From NCBI GenBank assembly GCA_029247315.1, contig JAQWLM010000035.1, positions 45,407 to 109,406 on the forward strand: 64,000 nt of DNA, read 5' to 3'. Both the position numbers and the translations under genes were made by a program. The DNA is from AAA164-E04 sp014239995. Lineage in GTDB: Bacteria; Verrucomicrobiota; Verrucomicrobiia; Limisphaerales; AAA164-E04. The number at the start of each line of letters is the position of its first letter. The stretch's first letter is position 1. Below the pieces are notes generated by a model. That model saw only the letters and a list, made by a program, of their open reading frames with translations. It did no database searches and was not told where the DNA came from. Shown here in pieces: positions 33,987 to 42,806 of the stretch.

Positions 33987-36068
33987 ATGATCAAAAAAGT
34001 AATAATCGCCTTGCTGACCATCACCTTTATGGCAGGGATCAGCGCGCAAGAAACAGGGGGACATCCACTCAACGGGGGATGGAAGTGGACAAGGAAAATG
34101 GAGGACCATTCCATCAAGCACGGCTTTCGCTTCTATTGGACAGATGATGAAATCGGCGTCCATCGAACTGTCCACCTTGAGGTGGACCCGGACACACGCA
34201 TGCCTTCCTATGGCTGGACAGAATACCAGACCTTCAATAAAAACGGCATCGGGACCGGCCTCTTGATGGATAGCATGGGCCTTATCGGACAGTCCACCGA
34301 GGTCTTTGAAGGAACGAAAAGTTTCTCAACCTTTACCGGCAGCTCCACGACCGGCCTCATCTCAGGGACAGTGCTGCAGGAACGAAGCGGAGATGGCACC
34401 CGATTCACCGAACACATCAAAAACCTCGTGAACGGGGAAGGCGCCTGGACCGAAAGTGTACCCGTTCTGAGTGCGGAAAAAATAGACTACAACCCTTTCG
34501 AACAAGGCGATGTCATCAGGCGTACGGAGGACATGAATCCCATCCTCGACGACAGGTTTCAATCCCTGCTGAGCAGGTGGGAATCAAGGAATGCAGAGGG
34601 AAAAATCACCCTTAAAATAGGCTTTAGAAAAGGAGGGTTCGGAAAATCCATTACGGAAAAATGGACCTTTCTGGACGATGACGGGGAAGTCCGTGCCTCC
34701 GGTGTCAATATTACAAGGAAGGATCCGGTCAACGGACAACTGGTGCTTTATTCCGTCAACAAGGATGGGTTTTCCCGGACAGGCGGCTGGGATTTCATGC
34801 AAGGTGCCACAAGCGGCCAACGACAGGGAAATGCACGGCTTGTCCGACGATTTCTGACAGAGGACACCATCCATGCGACATGGCAGGAAAAGAAAAACGG
34901 CACCTACGAGGATTCAGGGAATTCCTACATTCTTCACCGAGTCAAGAAAGAGTCCACTGACGAAGAGACCGAAACAACGGCCTTGAAATCCCGCAGCTAT
35001 CAGGACCGAGCCGCTGAGGCGCAGAGATTCAATGGCTTCGTCAAACAGGATTTCAAAATCGTCTCCCCGGAGAACGAAGCCCCTTACCTCGCTGCAGAAG
35101 CGATGTGGAAAACCTTGCATGAACAACGGATGCAGAAGGGAGCTCTCCACTATTGGCACGTGGCAAAAATCAACAACGCCAAACCGGGTGAACCCAACTA
35201 CGTGACAACACAGGTATATGGCTCAATGGAGGATCTCCAGAACGGAGCTGCCTGGGATACACTGGACTATTCACATGTTGGCGGCCGAGAGGCCCTCGGC
35301 CAGATGACCTGGCCGTACGTCACATCAGCAGGCAGTGACACCTATCAGGCTGTGGATCAATACTGGTCCTCCACCAAGGACGGATCGGAGGTAAGCCAGC
35401 TTAATTACGGATACATGACCCCGATCGAAGGAAAAGAGCAGGCGTATGTCCACGCCGAGCGGCATGTTGCAAAACCCTTTTGGTCCCTGGTTGAATCCAT
35501 GGATCCAAGTTTTCACGGTTGGGGCATGCATCGACTTGTCAGCACCACCCGAAAAGACAAGACACATGGCTACATCACCATTCATTTCAAGAACAAGGAT
35601 CTGCTTCCATCGCAAGCAGCCTGGGACAAGCACGTGAACTCAGGCATCCAGATGCTCAATGCGGAGCATGTTTCATGGGATACCTTGCGTCACATGGAAG
35701 ATGGCATGCAGACGGAAGTGGTCCTGAGGGTGTCGATGGATCACCACCCGGTTCAGAACGAATGGGCAAAACTCCAGGGAAATTGGAGGCATACCCACGA
35801 GGATGGAAGCTACCGCATCAAGCGCATCAGCCCTCACACCGAGCAGCTTGAAGTATACGATGCCGAGGGTCGCTTGACCATGCAGGCCGTGGTGCCGATG
35901 AAGATTGAGATTAAAGGTGGCTTGAATCACTTTTACGCACTGCATCCCCAAGGGACCTATCATTCCATTTACAAGATCGTGGATGGCAAATGGTATGAGC
36001 AAATGAGAGGGATCTGGCGCGATGGCGGAGGCAGGCCGGATGCCTTCCTGGTCTATGAAAAATTCTAG
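33987..36068 (+). CDS. Large exported protein of unknown function
   Basis: 693 residues with signal peptide MIKKVIIALLTITFMAGISAQ. No known family is recognised. Two N-terminal beta-rich units (~25-170, GGWKWTRKMEDHS...; ~185-310, ending YILHRVKK) resemble the units of the preceding gene; a central alpha/beta part (~335-580) contains HYWHVAKINNAKPGEPNY and YVHAERHVAKPFWSLVESM, suggestive of two ferredoxin-like stress or ABM-type folds; a last beta unit begins LQGNWRHTHEDGSYRIKRI (~595). Repeated Gly/Asn-Trp starts hint at lipocalin-like domains. It ends at a strong terminator (36088-36117) and likely shares a transcript with 32792. Confidence 0.75.
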   Translation: MIKKVIIALLTITFMAGISAQETGGHPLNGGWKWTRKMEDHSIKHGFRFYWTDDEIGVHRTVHLEVDPDTRMPSYGWTEYQTFNKNGIGTGLLMDSMGLIGQSTEVFEGTKSFSTFTGSSTTGLISGTVLQERSGDGTRFTEHIKNLVNGEGAWTESVPVLSAEKIDYNPFEQGDVIRRTEDMNPILDDRFQSLLSRWESRNAEGKITLKIGFRKGGFGKSITEKWTFLDDDGEVRASGVNITRKDPVNGQLVLYSVNKDGFSRTGGWDFMQGATSGQRQGNARLVRRFLTEDTIHATWQEKKNGTYEDSGNSYILHRVKKESTDEETETTALKSRSYQDRAAEAQRFNGFVKQDFKIVSPENEAPYLAAEAMWKTLHEQRMQKGALHYWHVAKINNAKPGEPNYVTTQVYGSMEDLQNGAAWDTLDYSHVGGREALGQMTWPYVTSAGSDTYQAVDQYWSSTKDGSEVSQLNYGYMTPIEGKEQAYVHAERHVAKPFWSLVESMDPSFHGWGMHRLVSTTRKDKTHGYITIHFKNKDLLPSQAAWDKHVNSGIQMLNAEHVSWDTLRHMEDGMQTEVVLRVSMDHHPVQNEWAKLQGNWRHTHEDGSYRIKRISPHTEQLEVYDAEGRLTMQAVVPMKIEIKGGLNHFYALHPQGTYHSIYKIVDGKWYEQMRGIWRDGGGRPDAFLVYEKF

Positions 36069-36087
36069 TTGAGAATAATCCCCATCA

Positions 36088-36117
36088 GGCGCACGGAGGA
36101 CTCCGTGCGCCTTTTTT
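36088..36117 (+). terminator. Rho-independent terminator after the exported protein pair
   Basis: 11-bp perfect stem GGCGCACGGAG (36088-36098) with CTCCGTGCGCC (36101-36111) and a T run 36112-36117. It sits 19 bp after the stop at 36068. Confidence 0.9.
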
Positions 36118-36570
36118 CATGCTCGCACAGAATGGGCTTACCTCGTCGACATCAAGGGCCAGCCCTTTGGCATCAATGACTCTTTTTGGGGAAACAGGGC
36201 ATGCCCCGTCCGGTCACTCGCTTGGAGACAGTGCTTTATTCCCTCTTTCCAGCGAAGGACCTTGTTCTCCAAAATATCAGGGAAGAGAAGACTCATGGCC
36301 CCCTGCATCCCTGGGAAATCTTTCAGCAAGCTCAAACCCTCTGCCAATGATTTACAGCTCAGTCGAGCAAGCAATCAGTTTCTATCCACGCGGGAACCTA
36401 TCTCGACCGATATTTTGATCATTTTCAGGTTCGTTGATCCATGCAGCAAGGACTGAAACGACACACAAAAGACTCATGGATGGCGTATTTTTTCGGCTTG
36501 CCAAAGCAATCTAAGTCATGGAGAGTGAGAGTGTTCCCAAACAACACCGTAAACCAAATAGTGTTTTACC
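36118..36570. other. Intergenic region before the LamG/Ig protein
   Basis: About 450 bases with no supported gene. Short open frames on both strands have no start context or recognisable motif. Presumably holds the promoter of the large rightward gene; no clear -35/-10 pair was identified. Confidence 0.4.
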
Positions 36571-39500
36571 ATGAAACATATCCTACTTGCGTACACCACA
36601 TGCCTGGCCGTTATCCTCCATCCTCCATCCACCATTTTTGCCGCGGAGGTCCCCATACAAGATGGACTCGTAGCCCAATGGGACTTCGACGAAGAGACGG
36701 GCTTGACCGCTTCAGATAGCATCGGCGGTCTCGAGGGCGCATTGGTAGACTTTGAGGACGAAGCTTCGCACTGGGTAACTGGTCGTATTGGGGGAGCCAT
36801 CGCGTTTGATGGCAGCAATCATATCGAGGTACCGGATGATCCTTCCCTGGGAGGTGACATCAATACCAGCATGAGCATCATGACCTGGTTCAGGTCCAAT
36901 GTGCCACTGGCTGCAGGAGGTGCCGGAAACCGCATGCTGGAGAAAGGGAACAGTTACTTCTTTCTACAGGGGGTCGGTAGTGGTGGCATGAACTTCCTGG
37001 TCAAGGACGGCGGTTCCAATCGCACGGCAACCACGGGTGAATCCCTGGACGCCGGGGAATGGTATCATATCGCGGGTGTCTTTGATGGCAGTCAGGCTCA
37101 TGTCTACCTCAACGGGGAGCTGAAAAAATCCGTCAATGTCAGCGGCCCCATCGATGATGCCCAGATGACCCTCTACATCGGTTCGGACGATTCGGGCAAC
37201 CACTTCAACGGGCAGATGGACCAACTCCTGGTCTACAACCGTGCCCTCGACGAAACGGAGATCAACGTGATCATCGCTGGCAGCGAACCTCAGGGTTCCG
37301 CTTCCATCACGACCCATCCCGAGCCTGTCACGACCTTTGAAGGAGGCACACTCACCTTGAAAGTCACGGGCGATGGAGCGAAACCCCTGAGATATTTGTG
37401 GCAACGCAACGGGGAAATCCTGCGATCCCAGACCGAGGATACGCTGGTCATCGAAAACGTGGGTATAACGGACGCCGGCACATACAGCGTGGTGGTCAGT
37501 AACGACGCAGGCGAGGCTCAAAGCAACACCGCCACGGTGAAGATCACACCGGTCACGGGCCTGGGAACCGGGCGTGTCGCCTACTGGAGTTTTGACGAGA
37601 CCGGTGGCACCCAGGCCGGGGATGAAAGTTCCAACGGCAATGCAGGCGAACTCATTGGATTTGCCGACAAGGGGTTTACCGACGGCCAGGTCAACAACGG
37701 ACTGGATTTCAACGGGCTGGGCGATTTTGTTGCCGTCAATGACAGTACATCCCTCAACCAACTCACCGGGGAGGCTTCCATCGCTTTCTGGATGCAGCTA
37801 CGTTCTTATGGGGAGGAAGAAAGCGCCGGCAACTACACACGCGCCTCAAGCTACATCATACGCAAAGGAGATCATCTGGGTGTTCGCATCGTGAACGACC
37901 CGGGCACAGTGACACGAACACTCACCGTGCGTGCCGGACAGGGCAGTGATGGAGGGGGCGTCACCCGCGGCAGCTGGGAATTGAATGCGCCCCAGGGATC
38001 GATCATACCCGGGGCATGGCAGCACATCACCGTGGTCTACAGGAATGGAACCATCACCCTCTACCAAAACGGTGTCCCGATGGCAAACCCCGCAGAGGGG
38101 ACACTTGGAACCCCCAACGATGCCCCACTGACTCTCGGTGCCTACGACGATGTCGAGACGGCGGTGCGTTACCTGGATGGAACACTGGATGAGCTTGCCC
38201 TGTGGCAGCGTCCTCTCAGCGAGGCAGAAATACTGGCACTGGCCGGTAAGGATGTGGAGGGCGCTCCAAGTATCGAGGTGCAACCCGTCGCCCAGAAAAA
38301 ACTTGAGGGCACCACCGTCACCTTCAGTGTGGTTGCCACGGGGTTGCGACCTGTCTCCTACCAGTGGCTGCACAAGGGACAAGCGATCGAGGGAGCCACC
38401 GGTCGGCAATTGACCCTCGCACGTTTGCTCCCCTCGAATGCTGGCGCCTACTCGGTCACGATTACCAATGCCAAGGGCCAGTCGACCAGCGAGCCTGCCA
38501 CTCTCTCCATCGAGGAACTGGGATCCATCACCAGCGGGCTTGCGGCCCACTTCACCTTTGACGAGACCTCAGGAACATCCCTGAGCGACAGCAGCGGTAA
38601 CGACCTTCAGGCCTCACTCCACAATTTTGAAATGGGTGCCTACCAGTCGGGCATCATCGGTGGAGCCCTCTTCTTTGATGGAGAGGACGATTTTGGTCAG
38701 ATTCCCCACGATCCATCGCTGAACCTGAGCACCGAGGCCACGGTGTCGGTGTGGCTGAACCCCGTCCGCGTCGGAGGTCACGATCGCGTCATCAGAAAGG
38801 ACGTCAATTATGACTTTGTGTTCATCAACGGTGGCGTCGCGCGTGTTCACGGTATTGGCAAGACTCCTTACTCATCCCCCGGCAACACCGTGGAGACGGA
38901 GAGCTGGCAGCACTTCGCCTACGTGGCGCGCAAGGGAACCATCCAGTGGTATCGAAATGGCGAACCGGTGGGCAATCCTCTCCCGGGACGACTGGGCGAA
39001 TTGAACACCATGCCGCTGGTGCTTGGTAATTATGAAATCGAGGATGACAACTGGATCAACCGTCCTTACCAGGGAGGCATGGATGACCTGGGCATATGGC
39101 AACGGGCCTTGTCCAGCAGTGACATCCTGGCCATCTACGTCAACGGCCTGAACGGAAAACCTTTGTCCGAGGAACTGGATCCCATCTCCATTGAATCGAT
39201 TGAACACACGGGAGACAGCTTGACACTGGCCTTTTTCACCCCCTTTGACACCCGATCACATGTCATCCAGGTGAAGGAAACCATGGACGCTTCCTGGAGT
39301 GACATGGGAGACCTTTCATTCAAGGACCTGGGGGAAGGACGTTATGCCACCACATTCACAGCCCCGGAAAACATGGGGTTCTACCAGGTCGTTTCCGTGC
39401 CCCCACCCCCGGTGTTTGAGGATGATTTCGAGTCCTCAAACCCAGGCTGGACGCACGGTGGCGCGCAGGATGAATGGGAATGGGGCACCCCCACCGTGGG

Positions 39501-39888
39501 TCCCAACGGAGCCGCATCCGGAAGCAAGGCCTACGGTACGGACCTGGATGGCACCTTCGAGGCGAACACAGAATCCTGGCTGAGATCTCCCGTCATCGAC
39601 CTGAGCGAGGTCCCCATTGCCAACCTGAGCTTCCAGGAATTCCACGAGGTGGACACGGAAATCGATTTCCACAACGTCAGCGTGCGCATTCTGGATGCCG
39701 ACTCGGGAGACCTGATCCAGGAGGTCTTCATTCAAGCTGGGGCAAGCCCCATATGGGTACAGCGCAGCATTCGACTGGCTGGCCCGAATGCAGGCAGGAA
39801 AATTCAGGTTGAGTTTCGCTTGACCACAGACAGCGTCGGGGCCGGGGCAGGGTTCTACATTGATGACGTGGTGGTGCGGCCAAATTAA
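36571..39888 (+). CDS. Large exported LamG/Ig-repeat protein, adhesin-like
   Basis: 1105 residues with signal peptide (ending near TIFAAEVP). Alternating modules are visible: LamG/concanavalin-like domain ~28-225 (LVAQWDFDEETGLTASDS, GEWYHIAGVFDG), Ig-like ~232-326 (LRYLWQRNGEIL, DAGTYSVVVSNDAG), LamG ~335-565, Ig-like ~568-652 (VSYQWLHKGQAI, NAGAYSVTITNAKG), LamG ~655-845 (LAAHFTFDETSGTSLSDS), a short beta module ending MGFYQVV (~945) and a final jelly-roll-like domain (~950-1105, FEDDFESSNPGW ... GAGFYIDDVVVRPN). Such proteins bind glycans at the cell surface or in secreted matrix. No catalytic domain is seen. No sorting motif is evident at the C-terminus. Confidence 0.9.
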   Translation: MKHILLAYTTCLAVILHPPSTIFAAEVPIQDGLVAQWDFDEETGLTASDSIGGLEGALVDFEDEASHWVTGRIGGAIAFDGSNHIEVPDDPSLGGDINTSMSIMTWFRSNVPLAAGGAGNRMLEKGNSYFFLQGVGSGGMNFLVKDGGSNRTATTGESLDAGEWYHIAGVFDGSQAHVYLNGELKKSVNVSGPIDDAQMTLYIGSDDSGNHFNGQMDQLLVYNRALDETEINVIIAGSEPQGSASITTHPEPVTTFEGGTLTLKVTGDGAKPLRYLWQRNGEILRSQTEDTLVIENVGITDAGTYSVVVSNDAGEAQSNTATVKITPVTGLGTGRVAYWSFDETGGTQAGDESSNGNAGELIGFADKGFTDGQVNNGLDFNGLGDFVAVNDSTSLNQLTGEASIAFWMQLRSYGEEESAGNYTRASSYIIRKGDHLGVRIVNDPGTVTRTLTVRAGQGSDGGGVTRGSWELNAPQGSIIPGAWQHITVVYRNGTITLYQNGVPMANPAEGTLGTPNDAPLTLGAYDDVETAVRYLDGTLDELALWQRPLSEAEILALAGKDVEGAPSIEVQPVAQKKLEGTTVTFSVVATGLRPVSYQWLHKGQAIEGATGRQLTLARLLPSNAGAYSVTITNAKGQSTSEPATLSIEELGSITSGLAAHFTFDETSGTSLSDSSGNDLQASLHNFEMGAYQSGIIGGALFFDGEDDFGQIPHDPSLNLSTEATVSVWLNPVRVGGHDRVIRKDVNYDFVFINGGVARVHGIGKTPYSSPGNTVETESWQHFAYVARKGTIQWYRNGEPVGNPLPGRLGELNTMPLVLGNYEIEDDNWINRPYQGGMDDLGIWQRALSSSDILAIYVNGLNGKPLSEELDPISIESIEHTGDSLTLAFFTPFDTRSHVIQVKETMDASWSDMGDLSFKDLGEGRYATTFTAPENMGFYQVVSVPPPPVFEDDFESSNPGWTHGGAQDEWEWGTPTVGPNGAASGSKAYGTDLDGTFEANTESWLRSPVIDLSEVPIANLSFQEFHEVDTEIDFHNVSVRILDADSGDLIQEVFIQAGASPIWVQRSIRLAGPNAGRKIQVEFRLTTDSVGAGAGFYIDDVVVRPN

Positions 39889-39924
39889 GGGATGCATTCC
39901 GAGGGAACCCCTCTCATCATCAAA

Positions 39925-39997
39925 CCGGACATGGCCCTGCGAAGCGTTTGGGTGATAAGGTCAAACCCTGTAACGCGCAAGACCGGTTCATGTCCGG
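39925..39997. repeat. Separated inverted repeat after the LamG/Ig gene
   Basis: CCGGACATG (39925-39933) and CATGTCCGG (39989-39997) form a perfect 9-bp inverted pair with 55 bases between. The interior has its own partial pairing (GTTTGGGT with AACCC). It lacks a T run, so it is not a standard terminator; a small structured RNA or processing site is possible. Confidence 0.35.
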
Positions 39998-40142
39998 CTC
40001 AGCCTTGCACGGGCAAAACCCCTGCGTGGAGGGTGGTGGGTGGAGGGGGGAGGGTTATCCACAGATGAGCGGGCCCGTAATACGGATGCCACCAAGGTAA
40101 GAATCATCCACCGGATGAGTCAGAAAGAGTGATGACACCGCA

Positions 40143-42542
40143 CTAGGGAACCAGGCGAAAAAATGCCTGATCACTGGAGGGATGATAGACGTAAGGACTC
40201 CTGGCATGAGGCACCTTCTTCCAGTCTTTCAGGGAGGACGTGCTTTGCAGAGTCGCAATCCCTGGCCAGCGCAGGGTGACATCCTCGTCACCTGCCTTGA
40301 TGGCGAGCTCCGGAATGACGCCGACGGTCCGACCATCCAGGCCCCAGGAGGAAGGCACCTCAATCCCCAGATGGGCCAGAAGGGTTGGCACGACATCCGT
40401 GTTCAAGGGAGCCGGATGGATGTTTCCGGAAGGAACGTATGCTCCCTGGATGATCAGGGGAACCTGCTTTTCAACCAGGCTGAGTCCACCATGCGAACCA
40501 GCTGAAGTGCCACCGTGATCGCTACAGAAAACAACCAGCCAGTCTTCCCCAAGAGCACTCCGGCGCAGGTTCACCGCATCCATGAGTTTTCCAATGTATC
40601 CATCCAGTCGGCTCAGTGTAGCCAGATAGTGTGGGTTTCCAGGATGAAATCCGCCTCCATGTCCCGCAACATCCAGTTCATCCAGGTGGATATAAAGCAC
40701 ATCAGGCCCCTCGTTGAGGATGTGACAGGCTGCCTTTGCACTGAGGCTCGCATCGCTGTCTCCGGGCATCTGAACGGTTTCAGCGCTCAGTATGTACGCG
40801 TTGATCGGAGCCCAATGGACCCATGAGGAAAGATACGCATCCGGATGAAAGTGCCGGATATGTTCAAAGACATGGGGGTATCTCTCAACTTCCCGCCCTG
40901 AAAAGGTATTGTCCAGGACCTTGTGCTTGTCCGACCAGACCCCTGTCAAAAGGGTCGTCCAACCGGGTCCACTCACCGTGGGCTGCCCGATACTGGCCCG
41001 CCCATTGAAACTGGAGGCGCCGCTTGCAGCCAGGGCATCCAGATGAGGGGTTGCGGCGGCCTGCAGGGAGTCCACCCTGCATCCATCCACGCCAATGATC
41101 AAGGCGCGCCGTGTTCCAAATGGGCTGTTGTTGCGCGGAATCGCCGTCTGACACTGGGATATTTCCGGCAGGACAAGGGCCTGGTCGACCTCGGTGGCAT
41201 GCCGCTCAAAACGCTCACTTACTCCCGCAGGGTCCATGGCGGTGGGATGGACACGCACTTCATGCACGATTCCCTGAAGCTTGCGAAACCCGGCCTCTGT
41301 TGCATGGGCCCCGATCAACAAGGGTGCCGCCGCGGCATGCCGGATTTCACCAGATGCCGAAGTGTTGGTTCCCTCGAGTTTCCCGTTCAGATAAATCCTC
41401 TGTGTGATTCCATCATACGTTCCAACTACATGATACCATTGACCCAGCACATAGGGTGTCTGCGCCTCGACAAATGTCATGCGCCCGTGAGTCCCAGAGG
41501 CCAGGCCAAAGGTAAACCGGGCACTGTTGAAGCCAAGGACCCAGCCTTCCTGGGGGGAAACGTTTTGTCTCGAAGCGGAGAGGATGCCTCCAAATCGAGC
41601 GGGTGCGGCCAGGGCAAGCCAAGCCTCCAGGGTGATTTCGCGGGAAGGCCATTGCCTTGGAGCACCAGGTGATTCCACTTGGACAGGAGGCCCCATGCCA
41701 TCCAACCAGAGGCCTTCCAGTCCACCCGTCTCATGCAGTCTCGCTGGGCCCTTGAGATTTCCGGGATAAAGACCACCCTCGAGATCCTCGACAAAGGCCC
41801 CATGCACCCGCTCCGAGTTAAACAGCCAATGGCCCCCCTCCTCGTACCGATCGACCTTATCGAGGCCAACCACCTCCATGTTGTCGATGGCCCACCAACC
41901 ACCCTGCCCGGCGTGCAGTATCCCGAGGGTCAGGACAAAAGAAGCAACGCCGGGGCGTTTTTGGAGCAGGACACGGACCCTTTGATTCCATGTATCCAGC
42001 TGGAAACTCGGACTGTTTGGATTGGACTCATAACGTAAGAGTTCGATCGCTGGCATACCATCAAAAGACACGCTCAGGTTACCCGCCATGGGGGCCACAG
42101 GATGCCAGCTTGAATCAAAACGAACCTCAAACCTCTCGGCTGTGAGATGGCTGATAGGAATCGGGGGGGTGGATAGAAAACTGCTCATGGTGCCCGGGAC
42201 ACGAGATTCAGCGCTCCAGGCATCGGCATCGGCGACCAGAAGGGTCCCCCCGGCACGCCGGAAAAGACCCCGCCATGGATCATCCCGAAGGGTTTTCCAC
42301 CAGGCCCCATCCACAAAACGCCACCCTCCCCAGCCCGGGCGACCATCAACAGCAGGCACCCCAGCGTCATTCAGGGACCAACCCGGGGGTGTTGTAAGCG
42401 ACCAAACCCTGTCGTTTCCCATCCCCTCGCCTCCATGAGGCTGGAGCGTCACCGACTCAAATGGTTCGGTCAGCAGCAGTCGTTCCGCCAAGCTGAGGTG
42501 AAAAAAACAAATCAAGCAGGACAGGACCACTGACCGTATCAT
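40143..42542 (-). CDS. Exported LamG domain-phosphodiesterase/alkaline phosphatase fusion
   Basis: 799 residues from the ATG at 42542 (MIRSVVLSCLICFFHLSLAERL leader). The first ~240 residues are beta-rich and unassigned; a LamG domain follows (~250-440, ITLEAWLALAAPARFGG, VVGTYDGITQRIYLNGKLEG). The catalytic part (~480-730) is of the type I phosphodiesterase/nucleotide pyrophosphatase (alkaline phosphatase) fold: ALIIGVDGCRVDSL (metal Asp), QPTVSGPGWTTLLTGVWSDKH (nucleophile Thr/Ser region), YIHLDELDVAGHGGGFH and VFCSDHGGTSAGSHGG (metal Asp/His). The C-terminus closes with ...TSSLKDWKKVPH...AFFRLVP, a module shared by other exported proteins here. Likely releases phosphate or sulfate-like esters bound to surfaces. 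Confidence 0.88.
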   Translation of the reverse strand: MIRSVVLSCLICFFHLSLAERLLLTEPFESVTLQPHGGEGMGNDRVWSLTTPPGWSLNDAGVPAVDGRPGWGGWRFVDGAWWKTLRDDPWRGLFRRAGGTLLVADADAWSAESRVPGTMSSFLSTPPIPISHLTAERFEVRFDSSWHPVAPMAGNLSVSFDGMPAIELLRYESNPNSPSFQLDTWNQRVRVLLQKRPGVASFVLTLGILHAGQGGWWAIDNMEVVGLDKVDRYEEGGHWLFNSERVHGAFVEDLEGGLYPGNLKGPARLHETGGLEGLWLDGMGPPVQVESPGAPRQWPSREITLEAWLALAAPARFGGILSASRQNVSPQEGWVLGFNSARFTFGLASGTHGRMTFVEAQTPYVLGQWYHVVGTYDGITQRIYLNGKLEGTNTSASGEIRHAAAAPLLIGAHATEAGFRKLQGIVHEVRVHPTAMDPAGVSERFERHATEVDQALVLPEISQCQTAIPRNNSPFGTRRALIIGVDGCRVDSLQAAATPHLDALAASGASSFNGRASIGQPTVSGPGWTTLLTGVWSDKHKVLDNTFSGREVERYPHVFEHIRHFHPDAYLSSWVHWAPINAYILSAETVQMPGDSDASLSAKAACHILNEGPDVLYIHLDELDVAGHGGGFHPGNPHYLATLSRLDGYIGKLMDAVNLRRSALGEDWLVVFCSDHGGTSAGSHGGLSLVEKQVPLIIQGAYVPSGNIHPAPLNTDVVPTLLAHLGIEVPSSWGLDGRTVGVIPELAIKAGDEDVTLRWPGIATLQSTSSLKDWKKVPHARSPYVYHPSSDQAFFRLVP

Positions 42543-42806
42543 GGTTTGATGCAGGCGTGTCACCGTAAAAATTCCAATGTCAGGATCATGGGTTGCATGG
42601 CTGACACAGTCATCCGTGTTTTTTTGTGAGCAGAGCCGCCTTGAAAACACTCATGGTCGCTGGTCAATCTAGACCACCAGGGCAAAATTTGGAAGCCCTC
42701 ATCTCACATACAGGAACCTTGACAGGCATCACAGGAAAACAAACCCGCTGGAGCCTATCTTCAATAATCTCAAAGCCAACATCAAGGCCTGTGCTCCACC
42801 GATTTG

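Noticed and set aside
36119..36418. Small open frames on both strands between the terminator and the LamG/Ig gene
   Set aside because: No recognisable protein or start context; equal openness on both strands suggests chance.
39925..39997. Inverted repeat as an insertion-sequence or group II intron end
   Set aside because: No transposase or reverse transcriptase, no target duplication, and only one structured element is present.
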